From Candidatus Aerophobus profundus SCGC AAA252-L23 (GTDB lineage Bacteria > Aerophobota > Aerophobia > Aerophobales > Aerophobaceae), in assembly GCA_000402295.1 (NCBI GenBank), contig AQRW01000109.1, positions 1-11,725 of the forward strand: a stretch of 11,725 nucleotides of DNA. The letters run 5' to 3'. Numbering within the stretch: position 1 is the stretch's first letter; each line of letters starts with the position of its first letter. Of the stretch, positions 1-7,304 are shown one piece after another. A model generated the notes under the pieces. It ran no database searches, was not told the origin of the DNA, and was given only the letters and a program-made list of their open reading frames with translations. Made by a program: the position numbers and the translations under genes.

Positions 1-273
1 CTCTTTGCCGATGGGACCTACGGTAATTACTCGTTAGAGGAACCTTTTGTCAGAGGCTTGTTCTACGGTGGTGGTTGGGGTCAGTTGATAGCTCAACTTA
101 TCGGTATGGCAGTAGTATTTGTCTGGGCTTTCGGTATGGGCTATTTGATGTTTAAGATAATGGATAAAATCTTTGGTATCCGGGTTTCTCCGGAGGAAGA
201 ATTGGAAGGATTAGATATTTCTGAACACGGAACCCCGGCCTACCCAGATTTTATTATACAGGTAAACAGGTAA
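1..273 (+). CDS. amt: Ammonium transporter Amt, C-terminal fragment (5' end outside window)
   Basis: The reading frame is open from the first base and ends at a TAA at 271-273, so only about the last 90 residues are present. A glycine-rich hydrophobic stretch (GGGWGQLIAQLIGMAVVFVWAF) forms the last membrane helix. It is followed by the cytoplasmic tail with RVSPEEELEGLDISEHG, the conserved Amt/MEP/Rh C-terminal signature that couples subunits in the trimer and contacts PII. The protein would conduct ammonium across the inner membrane. The PII gene begins 11 nt downstream, the usual amt-glnK pairing, although here amt comes first. The promoter and any leader that regulates the operon lie outside the window. 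Confidence 0.93.
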   Translation, partial: LFADGTYGNYSLEEPFVRGLFYGGGWGQLIAQLIGMAVVFVWAFGMGYLMFKIMDKIFGIRVSPEEELEGLDISEHGTPAYPDFIIQVNR

Positions 274-284
274 AGGAAAGATAA

Positions 285-623
285 ATGAAAAAAATCGAGG
301 CCATACTTAGACCGGAGAAGTTAAATAAGGTAAAAGAAGCCTTGGAAAATTTAGGCTATCCTGGAATGAGTATTATCCGCATGGAGGGTCACGGTCGCCA
401 GAAAGGGAAAGTAGAGCAGTTTCGGGGAAGAAAATTTAGAGTGGAATTTTTGCCCAAGATAAAAATAGAAATTGCGGCCCGAGACCAGGATGTAGAACGC
501 ATTACCAGGACGATAGTTGAGGCGGCTAAGACTGGTGAGATTGGTAACGGAAAGATATTCATCTCTCCCCTGGAAAATACGGTAAGAATCCGCACGGGAG
601 AGGAAGGAGAGCAAGCACTTTAA
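285..623 (+). CDS. glnK: Nitrogen regulatory protein PII (GlnK/GlnB family)
   Basis: This 112-residue protein has the normal PII length and signatures: MKKIEAILRPEKL at the N-terminus, GHGRQKG leading into the T-loop, FLPKIKIEI after it, and a C-terminal TGEIGNGKIFISPL followed by IRTGEEGEQAL. PII trimers bind ATP/ADP and 2-oxoglutarate and normally control the neighbouring Amt channel and other nitrogen targets. The gene lies 11 nt after amt and 38 nt before glnA. The T-loop is unusual. By residue numbering matching E. coli GlnB, positions 46 and 51 are Phe, not Tyr, and position 49 is Arg rather than the Ser phosphorylated in cyanobacteria. Neither classical covalent modification seems possible, so control by ligand binding alone is inferred. 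I call it glnK because of its link to amt; the glnB/glnK distinction is not reliable from sequence. Confidence 0.96.
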   Translation: MKKIEAILRPEKLNKVKEALENLGYPGMSIIRMEGHGRQKGKVEQFRGRKFRVEFLPKIKIEIAARDQDVERITRTIVEAAKTGEIGNGKIFISPLENTVRIRTGEEGEQAL

Positions 624-648
624 CCTTTAATTGAAAAAACCTAATCCG

Positions 649-655
649 AAGGAGG
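649..655 (+). promoter_or_regulatory. Strong ribosome binding site of glnA
   Basis: AAGGAGG lies six bases before the glnA ATG at 662. It is the best Shine-Dalgarno match in the plus-strand operon and fixes the start. It suggests high translation of glutamine synthetase relative to its neighbours, most of which have weak sites or rely on overlap. Confidence 0.85.
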
Positions 656-661
656 TACTAA

Positions 662-1990
662 ATGGCTCTTACAAAAAAAGACGTATTAAAATTGGCCAAG
701 GAAAAAGATGTAAAGTTTATCCGACTGTGGTTCACCGATATTTTTGGTCAGGTAAAAAGTTTTGCCATTAATGACGCCGAGCTGCCAGGTGCACTGGAAA
801 ATGGCATGGGATTTGACGGTTCCTCAATCACCGGATATCAATCTATTGAAGAATCGGATATGATCGCCCTGCCTGACCCTGATACTTTTACCCTTTTGCC
901 CTGGAGACCCAAGGAGAAAGCAGTTGCTCGAATGATCTGTGACATTTATCAACCCGGAGGAAAACCCTACCAAGGTGATCCTCGTTATGTTTTGAAAAGA
1001 GTGTTGGGACGGGCTAAAAAAATGGGTTTTGACCATTATTACGTGGGCCCGGAATTAGAATACTTTTATCTTAAATCGGATAAAGCTGTTGAAGTACTGG
1101 ACAAGGGAGGATATTTTGACCTGACCACCCTGGATGTAGCCTCAGATTTGAGAAGAGACACCATTTTAGCCCTGGAGCAGATGGGAATAAACGTAGAGTA
1201 CTCGCATCATGAAGTTGGCCCGTCCCAGCACGAGATTGACATGAGATATTGCAATGCTCTAAAAATGGCTGATAACGTAATAAGCTATCGAATAGTGGTC
1301 AAAGAAATAGCCCAAAAATATGGTGTCTATGCTACATTTATGCCCAAGCCAATCTTGGGAGAAAATGGCTCCGGCATGCATATACATCAATCACTATTCG
1401 CCGGAGATAAGAATACTTTTTTTGACCCCCGCGACAAATATTATCTCTCTCCAATCGCCAAAAAGTTCATCGCTGGTCAACTAAAGCACGCTAAAGAGAT
1501 GAGCGCCATTTTTGCCCAATGGGTGAACTCCTACAAGAGGCTCGTTCCCGGCTACGAAGCTCCGGTCTACATAGCCTGGTCTCGGAGAAATCGGTCGGCT
1601 TTGATCAGAGTCCCCGCCTACCATCCGGGCAAAGAAAAGGCCACCAGGGTTGAATTCCGATCTCCCGACCCTGCCTGTAATCCTTATCTAACCTTTGCCG
1701 TATTGCTGGCCGCGGGGTTGGAAGGAATTGAAAAAGAACAGAGACTCTCAGAATCAATTGAAAAGAACCTCTACCACCTTTCTGATGAGGAGAGAAAGAC
1801 ATTAGGAGTAGAATCCCTTCCCGACAACCTAAGTCATGCCCTGGCTTTCACCGAGAAGAGCGAGTTGGTCAGGAAAACTTTGGGAGAGCATATATTTACC
1901 CGGTTTATTGAGTTAAAGAAGAAGGAATGGGAAGAATACAGGACTCAGGTCACCGAATATGAGCTCACAAAATATCTACCAATCTTGTAG
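662..1990 (+). CDS. glnA: Glutamine synthetase, type I-alpha
   Basis: A 442-residue type I glutamine synthetase, which makes glutamine from glutamate, ammonium and ATP in a cytoplasmic dodecamer. Visible landmarks are FDGSSITG (51-58), the metal-binding GPELEYF (129-135), NGSGMHIH (235-242), the flap sequence YKRLVPGYEAP (291-301), NRSALIRVP (310-318) and TRVEFRSPDPACNPYL (328-343). The insertion near residue 145 that marks the I-beta subtype is missing, and the length fits I-alpha. The residue matching B. subtilis Arg62, needed there for glutamine feedback, appears to be Ser61. A Tyr (371, in NLYHLSDEE) lies where I-beta enzymes are adenylylated, but that alone does not show modification in an alpha enzyme. 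The 3' end overlaps the next gene by 32 nt, suggesting translational coupling. Confidence 0.97.
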   Translation: MALTKKDVLKLAKEKDVKFIRLWFTDIFGQVKSFAINDAELPGALENGMGFDGSSITGYQSIEESDMIALPDPDTFTLLPWRPKEKAVARMICDIYQPGGKPYQGDPRYVLKRVLGRAKKMGFDHYYVGPELEYFYLKSDKAVEVLDKGGYFDLTTLDVASDLRRDTILALEQMGINVEYSHHEVGPSQHEIDMRYCNALKMADNVISYRIVVKEIAQKYGVYATFMPKPILGENGSGMHIHQSLFAGDKNTFFDPRDKYYLSPIAKKFIAGQLKHAKEMSAIFAQWVNSYKRLVPGYEAPVYIAWSRRNRSALIRVPAYHPGKEKATRVEFRSPDPACNPYLTFAVLLAAGLEGIEKEQRLSESIEKNLYHLSDEERKTLGVESLPDNLSHALAFTEKSELVRKTLGEHIFTRFIELKKKEWEEYRTQVTEYELTKYLPIL

Positions 1991-3080
1991 AAAAGAGGAC
2001 AAGGAATACCATATCCCCTCGGGTTGTGGAATTTCCGGAATTATGAACCGCCAAGGGAAGATTTTTTCTGGTGACGCTATTTACCATTCTATCTGTAATA
2101 TGACTGAAAGGGGAAATGGCTTAGGAAGTGGTTTTGCTGCTTACGGGATATACCCTGAATTCAAAGATTACTGGTGTTTCCATATCATGTATGAAACAGC
2201 TTTAGCCCAGCAAAATACCGAGGAATATCTTAAAAAAGTCTTTAATTTAAAACATTCGGAACCCATACCCACAGAGAAAGTAACCAGATTAAAGTTTATT
2301 CCTCTTTTATGGAGATATTTTGCTCAAGTAAAGGAAGAAGTACTAAAAACTGATCAAGAGAAATTGTCCGAAGAGGACTTCATTATGAAATGTGTAATGG
2401 ACATAAATGAGAGAGTAAGCAACGCTTTTGTCTTCTCTTCCGGGAAAAATATGGGAATATTTAAGGGAGTGGGGAATCCTGATGAGATTGGAGAATTTTA
2501 TAGAATTCCTGAGTACCAAGGATATATCTGGACTGCCCATAACCGATTCCCCACTAATACGGTTGCCTGGTGGGGAGGAGCACACCCATTTGGGATTTTG
2601 AATTGGTCAGTGGTACATAATGGTGAGATTTCCTCCTACGGAACCAATAGACACTATTTGGAGAATTTTGGCTACCATTGCACCCTTTTTACAGATACAG
2701 AAGTAATGGCTTATCTTTTTGATTTGCTGGTAAGACGCCATCATCTCGATTTTGAAGTGGTGGGAAATATTCTGGCTGCTCCTTTTTGGTCCCAGATTGA
2801 GAGAATTGAGGATGAACAAACCCGGGAATTTTTGAAGACTCTGAGAATTATTTATGGATCTGCCCTGGTCAATGGGCCATTTGCAGTAATAGTTGCCAAT
2901 GCAAAGTACATGGTGGGCCTAAACGATAGAATCAAATTAAGACCCTTGGTGGCAGCCAGTAAAAACGATTTTCTATATATTGCCTCTGAGGAGGCGGCCA
3001 TCCGGAAAATCTGCCCAAACGCAGATAAAGTGTGGATGCCCAAGGCAGGTGAACCAACCATTGGTAAATTGGGTGATTAA
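1959..3080 (+). CDS. Glutamate synthase glutaminase domain protein (class II amidotransferase, stand-alone)
   Basis: This 373-residue protein corresponds to the N-terminal amidotransferase domain of GltB, made as a separate polypeptide. It hydrolyses glutamine and delivers ammonia to the synthase domain encoded next. The N-terminal nucleophile is Cys23 in PSGCGISGI, so about 22 residues would be removed to expose it, as in the GltB and PurF families. Other conserved parts are the substrate-binding RFPTNT (196-201), WWGGAHPF (204-211), HNGEISSYGTNR (220-231) and TDTE (245-248). ATG 1959 is the only standard start I find upstream of the nucleophile, and it lies inside glnA; the later ATG at 2043 would remove Cys23 and is rejected. 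In split glutamate synthases this unit is called GltB1 or GlxB-like; I give no symbol because naming varies. Confidence 0.92.
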   Translation: MSSQNIYQSCRKEDKEYHIPSGCGISGIMNRQGKIFSGDAIYHSICNMTERGNGLGSGFAAYGIYPEFKDYWCFHIMYETALAQQNTEEYLKKVFNLKHSEPIPTEKVTRLKFIPLLWRYFAQVKEEVLKTDQEKLSEEDFIMKCVMDINERVSNAFVFSSGKNMGIFKGVGNPDEIGEFYRIPEYQGYIWTAHNRFPTNTVAWWGGAHPFGILNWSVVHNGEISSYGTNRHYLENFGYHCTLFTDTEVMAYLFDLLVRRHHLDFEVVGNILAAPFWSQIERIEDEQTREFLKTLRIIYGSALVNGPFAVIVANAKYMVGLNDRIKLRPLVAASKNDFLYIASEEAAIRKICPNADKVWMPKAGEPTIGKLGD

Positions 3081-3114
3081 ACTCTTGAAAAATCCGCTGA
3101 TGGGTGACTAAATC

Positions 3115-4650
3115 ATGGCTAAAGCAAAAAAGTTGTCTGAATTCCGGGTAGAAAGAGATGAAGAAAAATGCATAAAGTGCCAAATTTGTGTCAGAATGTG
3201 TGCTAATGACGTGCATACTTACAACCCTGGAACCGACACTGTAAGTTCCGACTCCTTTAAATGTGTGGGATGCCACTTTTGCGAAGATCTCTGTCCTACC
3301 GCCGCTATTACCATTAGGTACAACCCTACCCAGACAAAGGAAAATGCGCACTGGAAGAGAGAATCCATCTACGACATTGTTAAACAGGCCCAGACCGGGG
3401 GGATTCTCCTTACCGGAATGGGTAATGACAAAGCCTACAAGAATTATTTCGATCACTTAGTTTTAAATGCTTCTCAGGTTACTAATCCCTCGATAGACCC
3501 CCTGAGAGAACCTATGGAATTGAGAATTCATTTGGGAAGAAAGCCCGATAAAATAGACTGCCGGCCACAGATAACGGAAGAAGGAAGAAAAAAATATCAA
3601 ATAAGAACCAGGATTCCTCCTCAGTTGGAATTAGAGTTACCCATCTTGTTTACCGCCATGAGTTTTGGCTCGATTTCTTTGAACGCTTGTAAATCTTTAG
3701 CTGAAGCAGCCTGTAAGCTCGGAACCTATTGGAATACCGGGGAGGGCGGCCTGCATCAAGATTTGTACCCTTACGCTCATAGAGCAATTGTTCAGGTGGC
3801 CAGCGGAAGATTCGGAGTAAACGAAGAATACCTGGAAAGAGCCGCCGCAATTGAGATAAAAATAGGACAAGGAGCCAAGCCTGGGATCGGCGGGCATCTT
3901 CCTGGGGAGAAAGTTTCCGAGGAAATCTCCCATACCCGCATGATACCTATAGGTACCGATGCTCTGAGTCCCGCCCCCCATCACGATATTTATTCCATAG
4001 AGGATCTGAAACAGTTAATCTTTGCTTTGAAAGAAGCTACGCGCTATACTAAACCGGTAGGAGTAAAGATTGCTGCCGTTCACAACGTAGCTCCCATAGC
4101 CAGTGGAATTGTAAGAGCCGGAGCAGATTTTGTAGCTATCGATGGCATAAGAGGAGGAACCGGAGCAGCTCCTACTATAGTTCGAAATAACGTGGGTATT
4201 CCCATTGAATTGGCTATTACCGTGGTAGATCAAAGATTGAGAGAAGAAGGAATTAGAAACCAGGTTTCTCTGATTGCAGCCGGGGGTTTTAGGTCAAGTG
4301 CCGACGTAATTAAAGGTATCGCCCTGGGGGCAGATGCAGTCTATATTGGAACAGCAGCCTTAATCGCTCTGGGCTGTCACGTTTGTCAAAAGTGTTATAC
4401 CGGAAAATGCAATTGGGGAATAGCTACCCAAGATCCTTACTTGACCAAACGCCTTAATCCTGAAATTGGAGCTGAACGTGCCGGTAACCTCTTGAGAGCC
4501 TGGTCTTTAGAGATTAAAGAAATGATGGGAGGTATGGGGATAAATGTTATTGATTCCTTAAGAGGAAATAGAGAACAATTAAGAGCCGTAGGACTAAATG
4601 AGGTGGAGTTGAGATTATTGAAACTTAAGCATGCCGGAGAAGCCTGGTGA
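3115..4650 (+). CDS. Glutamate synthase FMN/Fe-S domain protein with N-terminal 2[4Fe-4S] ferredoxin domain
   Basis: This 511-residue protein is the catalytic synthase unit of a split (archaeal-type) glutamate synthase. It aminates 2-oxoglutarate to glutamate on FMN using ammonia from the preceding glutaminase. The N-terminus has two Cys-x2-Cys-x2-Cys-x3-Cys motifs (Cys19/22/25/29 and Cys50/53/56/60), forming a two-cluster ferredoxin domain absent from classical GltB. The alpha/beta barrel follows, with FTAMSFGSIS (179-188), NTGEGG (207-212), the conserved run GQGAKPGIGGHLPGEKV (251-267), a phosphate-binding DGIRGGTGAAP (343-353) and AAGGFRSSADV (388-398). Cys421, Cys427 and Cys432 fit the C-x5-C-x4-C [3Fe-4S] motif of glutamate synthase, with an extra Cys424 between them. 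The C-terminal GXGXG domain is absent here and is encoded separately from 6474. The ribosome binding site is weak. Confidence 0.95.
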   Translation: MAKAKKLSEFRVERDEEKCIKCQICVRMCANDVHTYNPGTDTVSSDSFKCVGCHFCEDLCPTAAITIRYNPTQTKENAHWKRESIYDIVKQAQTGGILLTGMGNDKAYKNYFDHLVLNASQVTNPSIDPLREPMELRIHLGRKPDKIDCRPQITEEGRKKYQIRTRIPPQLELELPILFTAMSFGSISLNACKSLAEAACKLGTYWNTGEGGLHQDLYPYAHRAIVQVASGRFGVNEEYLERAAAIEIKIGQGAKPGIGGHLPGEKVSEEISHTRMIPIGTDALSPAPHHDIYSIEDLKQLIFALKEATRYTKPVGVKIAAVHNVAPIASGIVRAGADFVAIDGIRGGTGAAPTIVRNNVGIPIELAITVVDQRLREEGIRNQVSLIAAGGFRSSADVIKGIALGADAVYIGTAALIALGCHVCQKCYTGKCNWGIATQDPYLTKRLNPEIGAERAGNLLRAWSLEIKEMMGGMGINVIDSLRGNREQLRAVGLNEVELRLLKLKHAGEAW

Positions 4651-4691
4651 AAAATAGTCCAGAAGTCAAAGTTCTAAGTTAAAGAGAAAAG

Positions 4692-5177
4692 ATGCCTAAG
4701 AATTCCATGAGGGCCAAGAGAATAATAATTAGGGAAGAGTACTGTATGGGGTGCCGGCTTTGTGAGGTGTATTGTATCACCCAGCACTCAAAATCTAAAG
4801 ATATAATAAAGTGTTACCGAGGAGAAGAACCCCGACCGGTATCAAGAATATATTTTGAAGAAAAAGGTCCCATTTCATTTGCCCTACAGTGCCGACACTG
4901 CGATGATGCCCCCTGTTTATATGCCTGTCTCACCGGAGCAATGTATAAAGACAAAAAGACCGGTAGGATTCTGCATAATACCGATAAGTGTGTAGGTTGC
5001 TGGATGTGTATAATGGTCTGCCCTTATGGAGTGATCAGACCCGATTTTGAAAAAAAGAAAATTGCCTCTAAATGTGACTTATGCGTTGAGGCTGAGTTTC
5101 CCGCCTGCGTGGAACACTGTCCCAACGAGGCCATCATATTAGTGGATGAGGAAGGAAATAGAATGGAAAAGGATTGA
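4692..5177 (+). CDS. Four-cluster [4Fe-4S] ferredoxin (HycB/CooF-like electron-transfer subunit)
   Basis: A 161-residue protein with sixteen ligand cysteines in four sets: Cys18/21/24/28, Cys67/70/75/79, Cys100/103/106/110 and Cys128/131/139/143. The pattern and order match the HycB/CooF/DMSO-reductase beta-subunit type. There is no signal peptide, so it should act in the cytoplasm. Lying between the synthase domain and the flavin reductase, it most likely carries electrons from the reductase (or from cellular ferredoxin) to the ferredoxin domain of the synthase. Its stop codon falls just before the reductase start. ATG 4692 is preceded only by a purine-rich stretch (AAAGAGAAAAG); ATG 4707 is an alternative that keeps every cysteine. 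Confidence 0.92.
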   Translation: MPKNSMRAKRIIIREEYCMGCRLCEVYCITQHSKSKDIIKCYRGEEPRPVSRIYFEEKGPISFALQCRHCDDAPCLYACLTGAMYKDKKTGRILHNTDKCVGCWMCIMVCPYGVIRPDFEKKKIASKCDLCVEAEFPACVEHCPNEAIILVDEEGNRMEKD

Positions 5178-5191
5178 GGGAAAGAGCTAAA

Positions 5192-6484
5192 ATGAAAACT
5201 GAGTATTTAATTATCGGTAATTCCATCGCTGGCGTAAGCTGCCTGGAAGCAATAAGAGAAGTTGATAACAAAGGGAAAATTACAGTCATATCGGATGAGA
5301 AAATATTGAATTACTCTCGGCCTCTGATATCTTACTATTTGGGCAAAAAATTGCCTGAAGAGAAGATGGCTTTCAGAAATAAAGATTTTTATGAAGAAAA
5401 TAAAGTTGAGTTACTCTTAAACACCCAAGCAGAAAAAATAGATGGAGCAGAAAAGGAAGTTTGTCTTGATTCCGGAGAAAAAATAAAATTTCAAAAACTT
5501 CTAATTTCCACCGGTGGAAAGCCCGTAATCCCTCCTATTGAAGGGTTAAATAAATTAAGAGAGGGAGTGTTCACCTTTACCAAGTTCCAAGATGCCCGGG
5601 AGATAGAAGACTACCTTGAGGCAAATAACATAACTAAAGCAGTAATTTTAGGTGCGGGATTAATCGGTTTAAAGTGTACCGAGGGTTTAATAGAGAGGGG
5701 TTTAAAAGTCAGCCTGGTGGAATTAGCAGATAGAATCTTAGCCAACACCTTTGACAGAAAAGCATCCAGCATTTTAGAAGAGGCTTTGCAGGCAGGGGGA
5801 TGCCAAGTAATAAAAGAAGATACCATTATAAGAATCGACAGTAGCCGAGGAAGAATCAAAAAAGTCGTTCTAAGAAAAGGGAAAGATATTCCTACCAACC
5901 TATTGATTATTGCCATAGGAGTCCGCCCCAACCTAAATTTAGTCAAGGACACTTCTATAAATTGTGATAAAGGAATAGTGGTGAACAATCACCTACAAAC
6001 CAATATCCAGGATATATACGCTGCCGGAGACGTGGCCCAGGGCAAGGACCTCTTGACCCAAAAAACCTCGCTTATGGCTATCTGGCCCGTGGCCTCACAT
6101 CAAGGAAAAGTTGCCGGGCTTAACATGGCCGGAAAGCCGACCAAATACTCTGGTTCGTTCATAATGAATTCGGTGGAATTAGCCGATATCCCCACTATTT
6201 CTTTTGGGATAACCAATCCTCCGGAAACTAAGAACTTTGAAATCCTTTCTAAGGCAGACGAGGACAGGGGATCTTATCGTAAAATAGTCTTGAGACAAAA
6301 CAAAATGGTGGGAGCCATATTTCTGGGAAAAATCGAGCGGGCCGGAATATTTTCCCAACTGATAAAAGATAAAATTGACGTATCCTCATTTAAGAAGGAT
6401 TTGCTGAGTGATGAGTTTGGACTTCTAGTTCTTCCGACAGAATACCGAAAACACCTGGTGCAAGGGGAAGGCATTGAGGTATAA
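5192..6484 (+). CDS. FAD/NAD(P)H-dependent oxidoreductase (reductase subunit of the split glutamate synthase)
   Basis: A 430-residue flavoprotein of the pyridine nucleotide-disulphide reductase superfamily, closest in layout to NirB-N-terminal and rubredoxin-reductase-like enzymes. The FAD-binding beta-alpha-beta motif is IIGNSIAGVSCLEA (7-20) and the NAD(P)H-binding one is VILGAGLIGLKCTEG (151-165). LISTGGKP lies at 104-111, and the second FAD contact is IYAAGDVA (275-282). No redox-active CxxC is visible, so it is not a thioredoxin- or lipoamide-type reductase. It probably feeds electrons from NAD(P)H to the four-cluster ferredoxin and synthase. I chose ATG 5192 because GAGGGA lies 10 nt upstream; a TTG at 5174 overlapping the previous stop would add six residues. 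Its end overlaps the next gene by 11 nt. Confidence 0.9.
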   Translation: MKTEYLIIGNSIAGVSCLEAIREVDNKGKITVISDEKILNYSRPLISYYLGKKLPEEKMAFRNKDFYEENKVELLLNTQAEKIDGAEKEVCLDSGEKIKFQKLLISTGGKPVIPPIEGLNKLREGVFTFTKFQDAREIEDYLEANNITKAVILGAGLIGLKCTEGLIERGLKVSLVELADRILANTFDRKASSILEEALQAGGCQVIKEDTIIRIDSSRGRIKKVVLRKGKDIPTNLLIIAIGVRPNLNLVKDTSINCDKGIVVNNHLQTNIQDIYAAGDVAQGKDLLTQKTSLMAIWPVASHQGKVAGLNMAGKPTKYSGSFIMNSVELADIPTISFGITNPPETKNFEILSKADEDRGSYRKIVLRQNKMVGAIFLGKIERAGIFSQLIKDKIDVSSFKKDLLSDEFGLLVLPTEYRKHLVQGEGIEV

Positions 6485-7274
6485 AGATACTAAGGACTCA
6501 AAGATCAAGAGTACAAAGACAGCGAAGATTGAAGCCAAGGATCTTTCCTATAAGACTTTAAACGAAGAAATTCGTGGGGCATTAAAGAAAGGATATAAAA
6601 AAATAGTTTTGGACAATGTTTGTGGCCAGCGTTACATAGGAGACGGTCTCAGGGGTAACGATGTTCAAATATTGATTAAGGGAGTCCCCGGAAATGATTT
6701 GGCTGCTTTTATGGATGGACCCAAAATAATTATTCAGGGAAATGCTCAGGATGGCATCGGAAACACCATGAATGCAGGAGAAATAGTCATCCACGGACAC
6801 GCAGGAGACATTGCCGGCCACTCTATGAGAGGAGGAAGAATTTTTATCAAGGAAGACGTTGGTTACCGGGCAGGAATCCACATGAAGGCATACGGGGACC
6901 TTTTCCCGGTGATAATAGTAGGAGGAACTTGCGGTGATTTCTTAGGCGAATATATGGCCGGGGGGCTATTGGTCATATTAGGGATTACGCACAACTCGAA
7001 TGCCGCGCCTTATCCACCAGAGATAGTGGGTGACTTTGTGGGAACGGGTATGCATGGAGGAATGATTCTCATAAGGGGCCGCCTGGATACAAGAAAATTA
7101 GGTAGAGAAGTCAGGATCGCCCCGGCTTCAGATGAAGACATCAGCATTTTAACTGTCCACCTCAAGGATTTCTGTAAATACTTTCACTTAGATCGGGAAA
7201 GAATTTTGAAAACATCATTCATAAAACTTTACCCTTACACTCATCGTCCTTACGGTAAGGTTTACGCATATTAA
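6474..7274 (+). CDS. Glutamate synthase GXGXG-domain protein (GltB C-terminal domain, stand-alone)
   Basis: This 266-residue protein is the beta-helical GXGXG domain that forms the C-terminus of classical GltB. It shows the regular glycine repeat: GQRYIGDGLRG (51-61), GNAQDGIGNTMNAG (89-102), HGHAGDIAGHSMRGG (108-122), GGTCGDFLGEYMAGG (150-164) and VGTGMHGG. In whole enzymes it is structural and supports domain packing around the ammonia channel. No ATG exists near the domain start. I use TTG 6474, which has AAGGGGAAGG just upstream and overlaps the reductase by 11 nt. The first ~22 residues (RYKDTKDSKIKSTKTAKIE) are lysine- and threonine-rich, unlike the family, and look like former intergenic DNA now in frame. 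An unconventional later start cannot be excluded. It is the last plus-strand gene; no strong terminator follows. Confidence 0.88.
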   Translation: MRYKDTKDSKIKSTKTAKIEAKDLSYKTLNEEIRGALKKGYKKIVLDNVCGQRYIGDGLRGNDVQILIKGVPGNDLAAFMDGPKIIIQGNAQDGIGNTMNAGEIVIHGHAGDIAGHSMRGGRIFIKEDVGYRAGIHMKAYGDLFPVIIVGGTCGDFLGEYMAGGLLVILGITHNSNAAPYPPEIVGDFVGTGMHGGMILIRGRLDTRKLGREVRIAPASDEDISILTVHLKDFCKYFHLDRERILKTSFIKLYPYTHRPYGKVYAY

Positions 7275-7304
7275 CTATCATTATCTAATGAGAATTAAGA
7301 AAAC

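Noticed and set aside
2932..3456. 174-codon minus-strand open frame across the junction of the two glutamate synthase genes
   Set aside because: It lies opposite strongly conserved coding sequence on the plus strand, and its translation has no recognisable family features.
7248..7260. CCTTACGGTAAGG palindrome near the end of the GXGXG gene
   Set aside because: It lies within the coding sequence, the stem has only five pairs, and only three T follow; probably chance.
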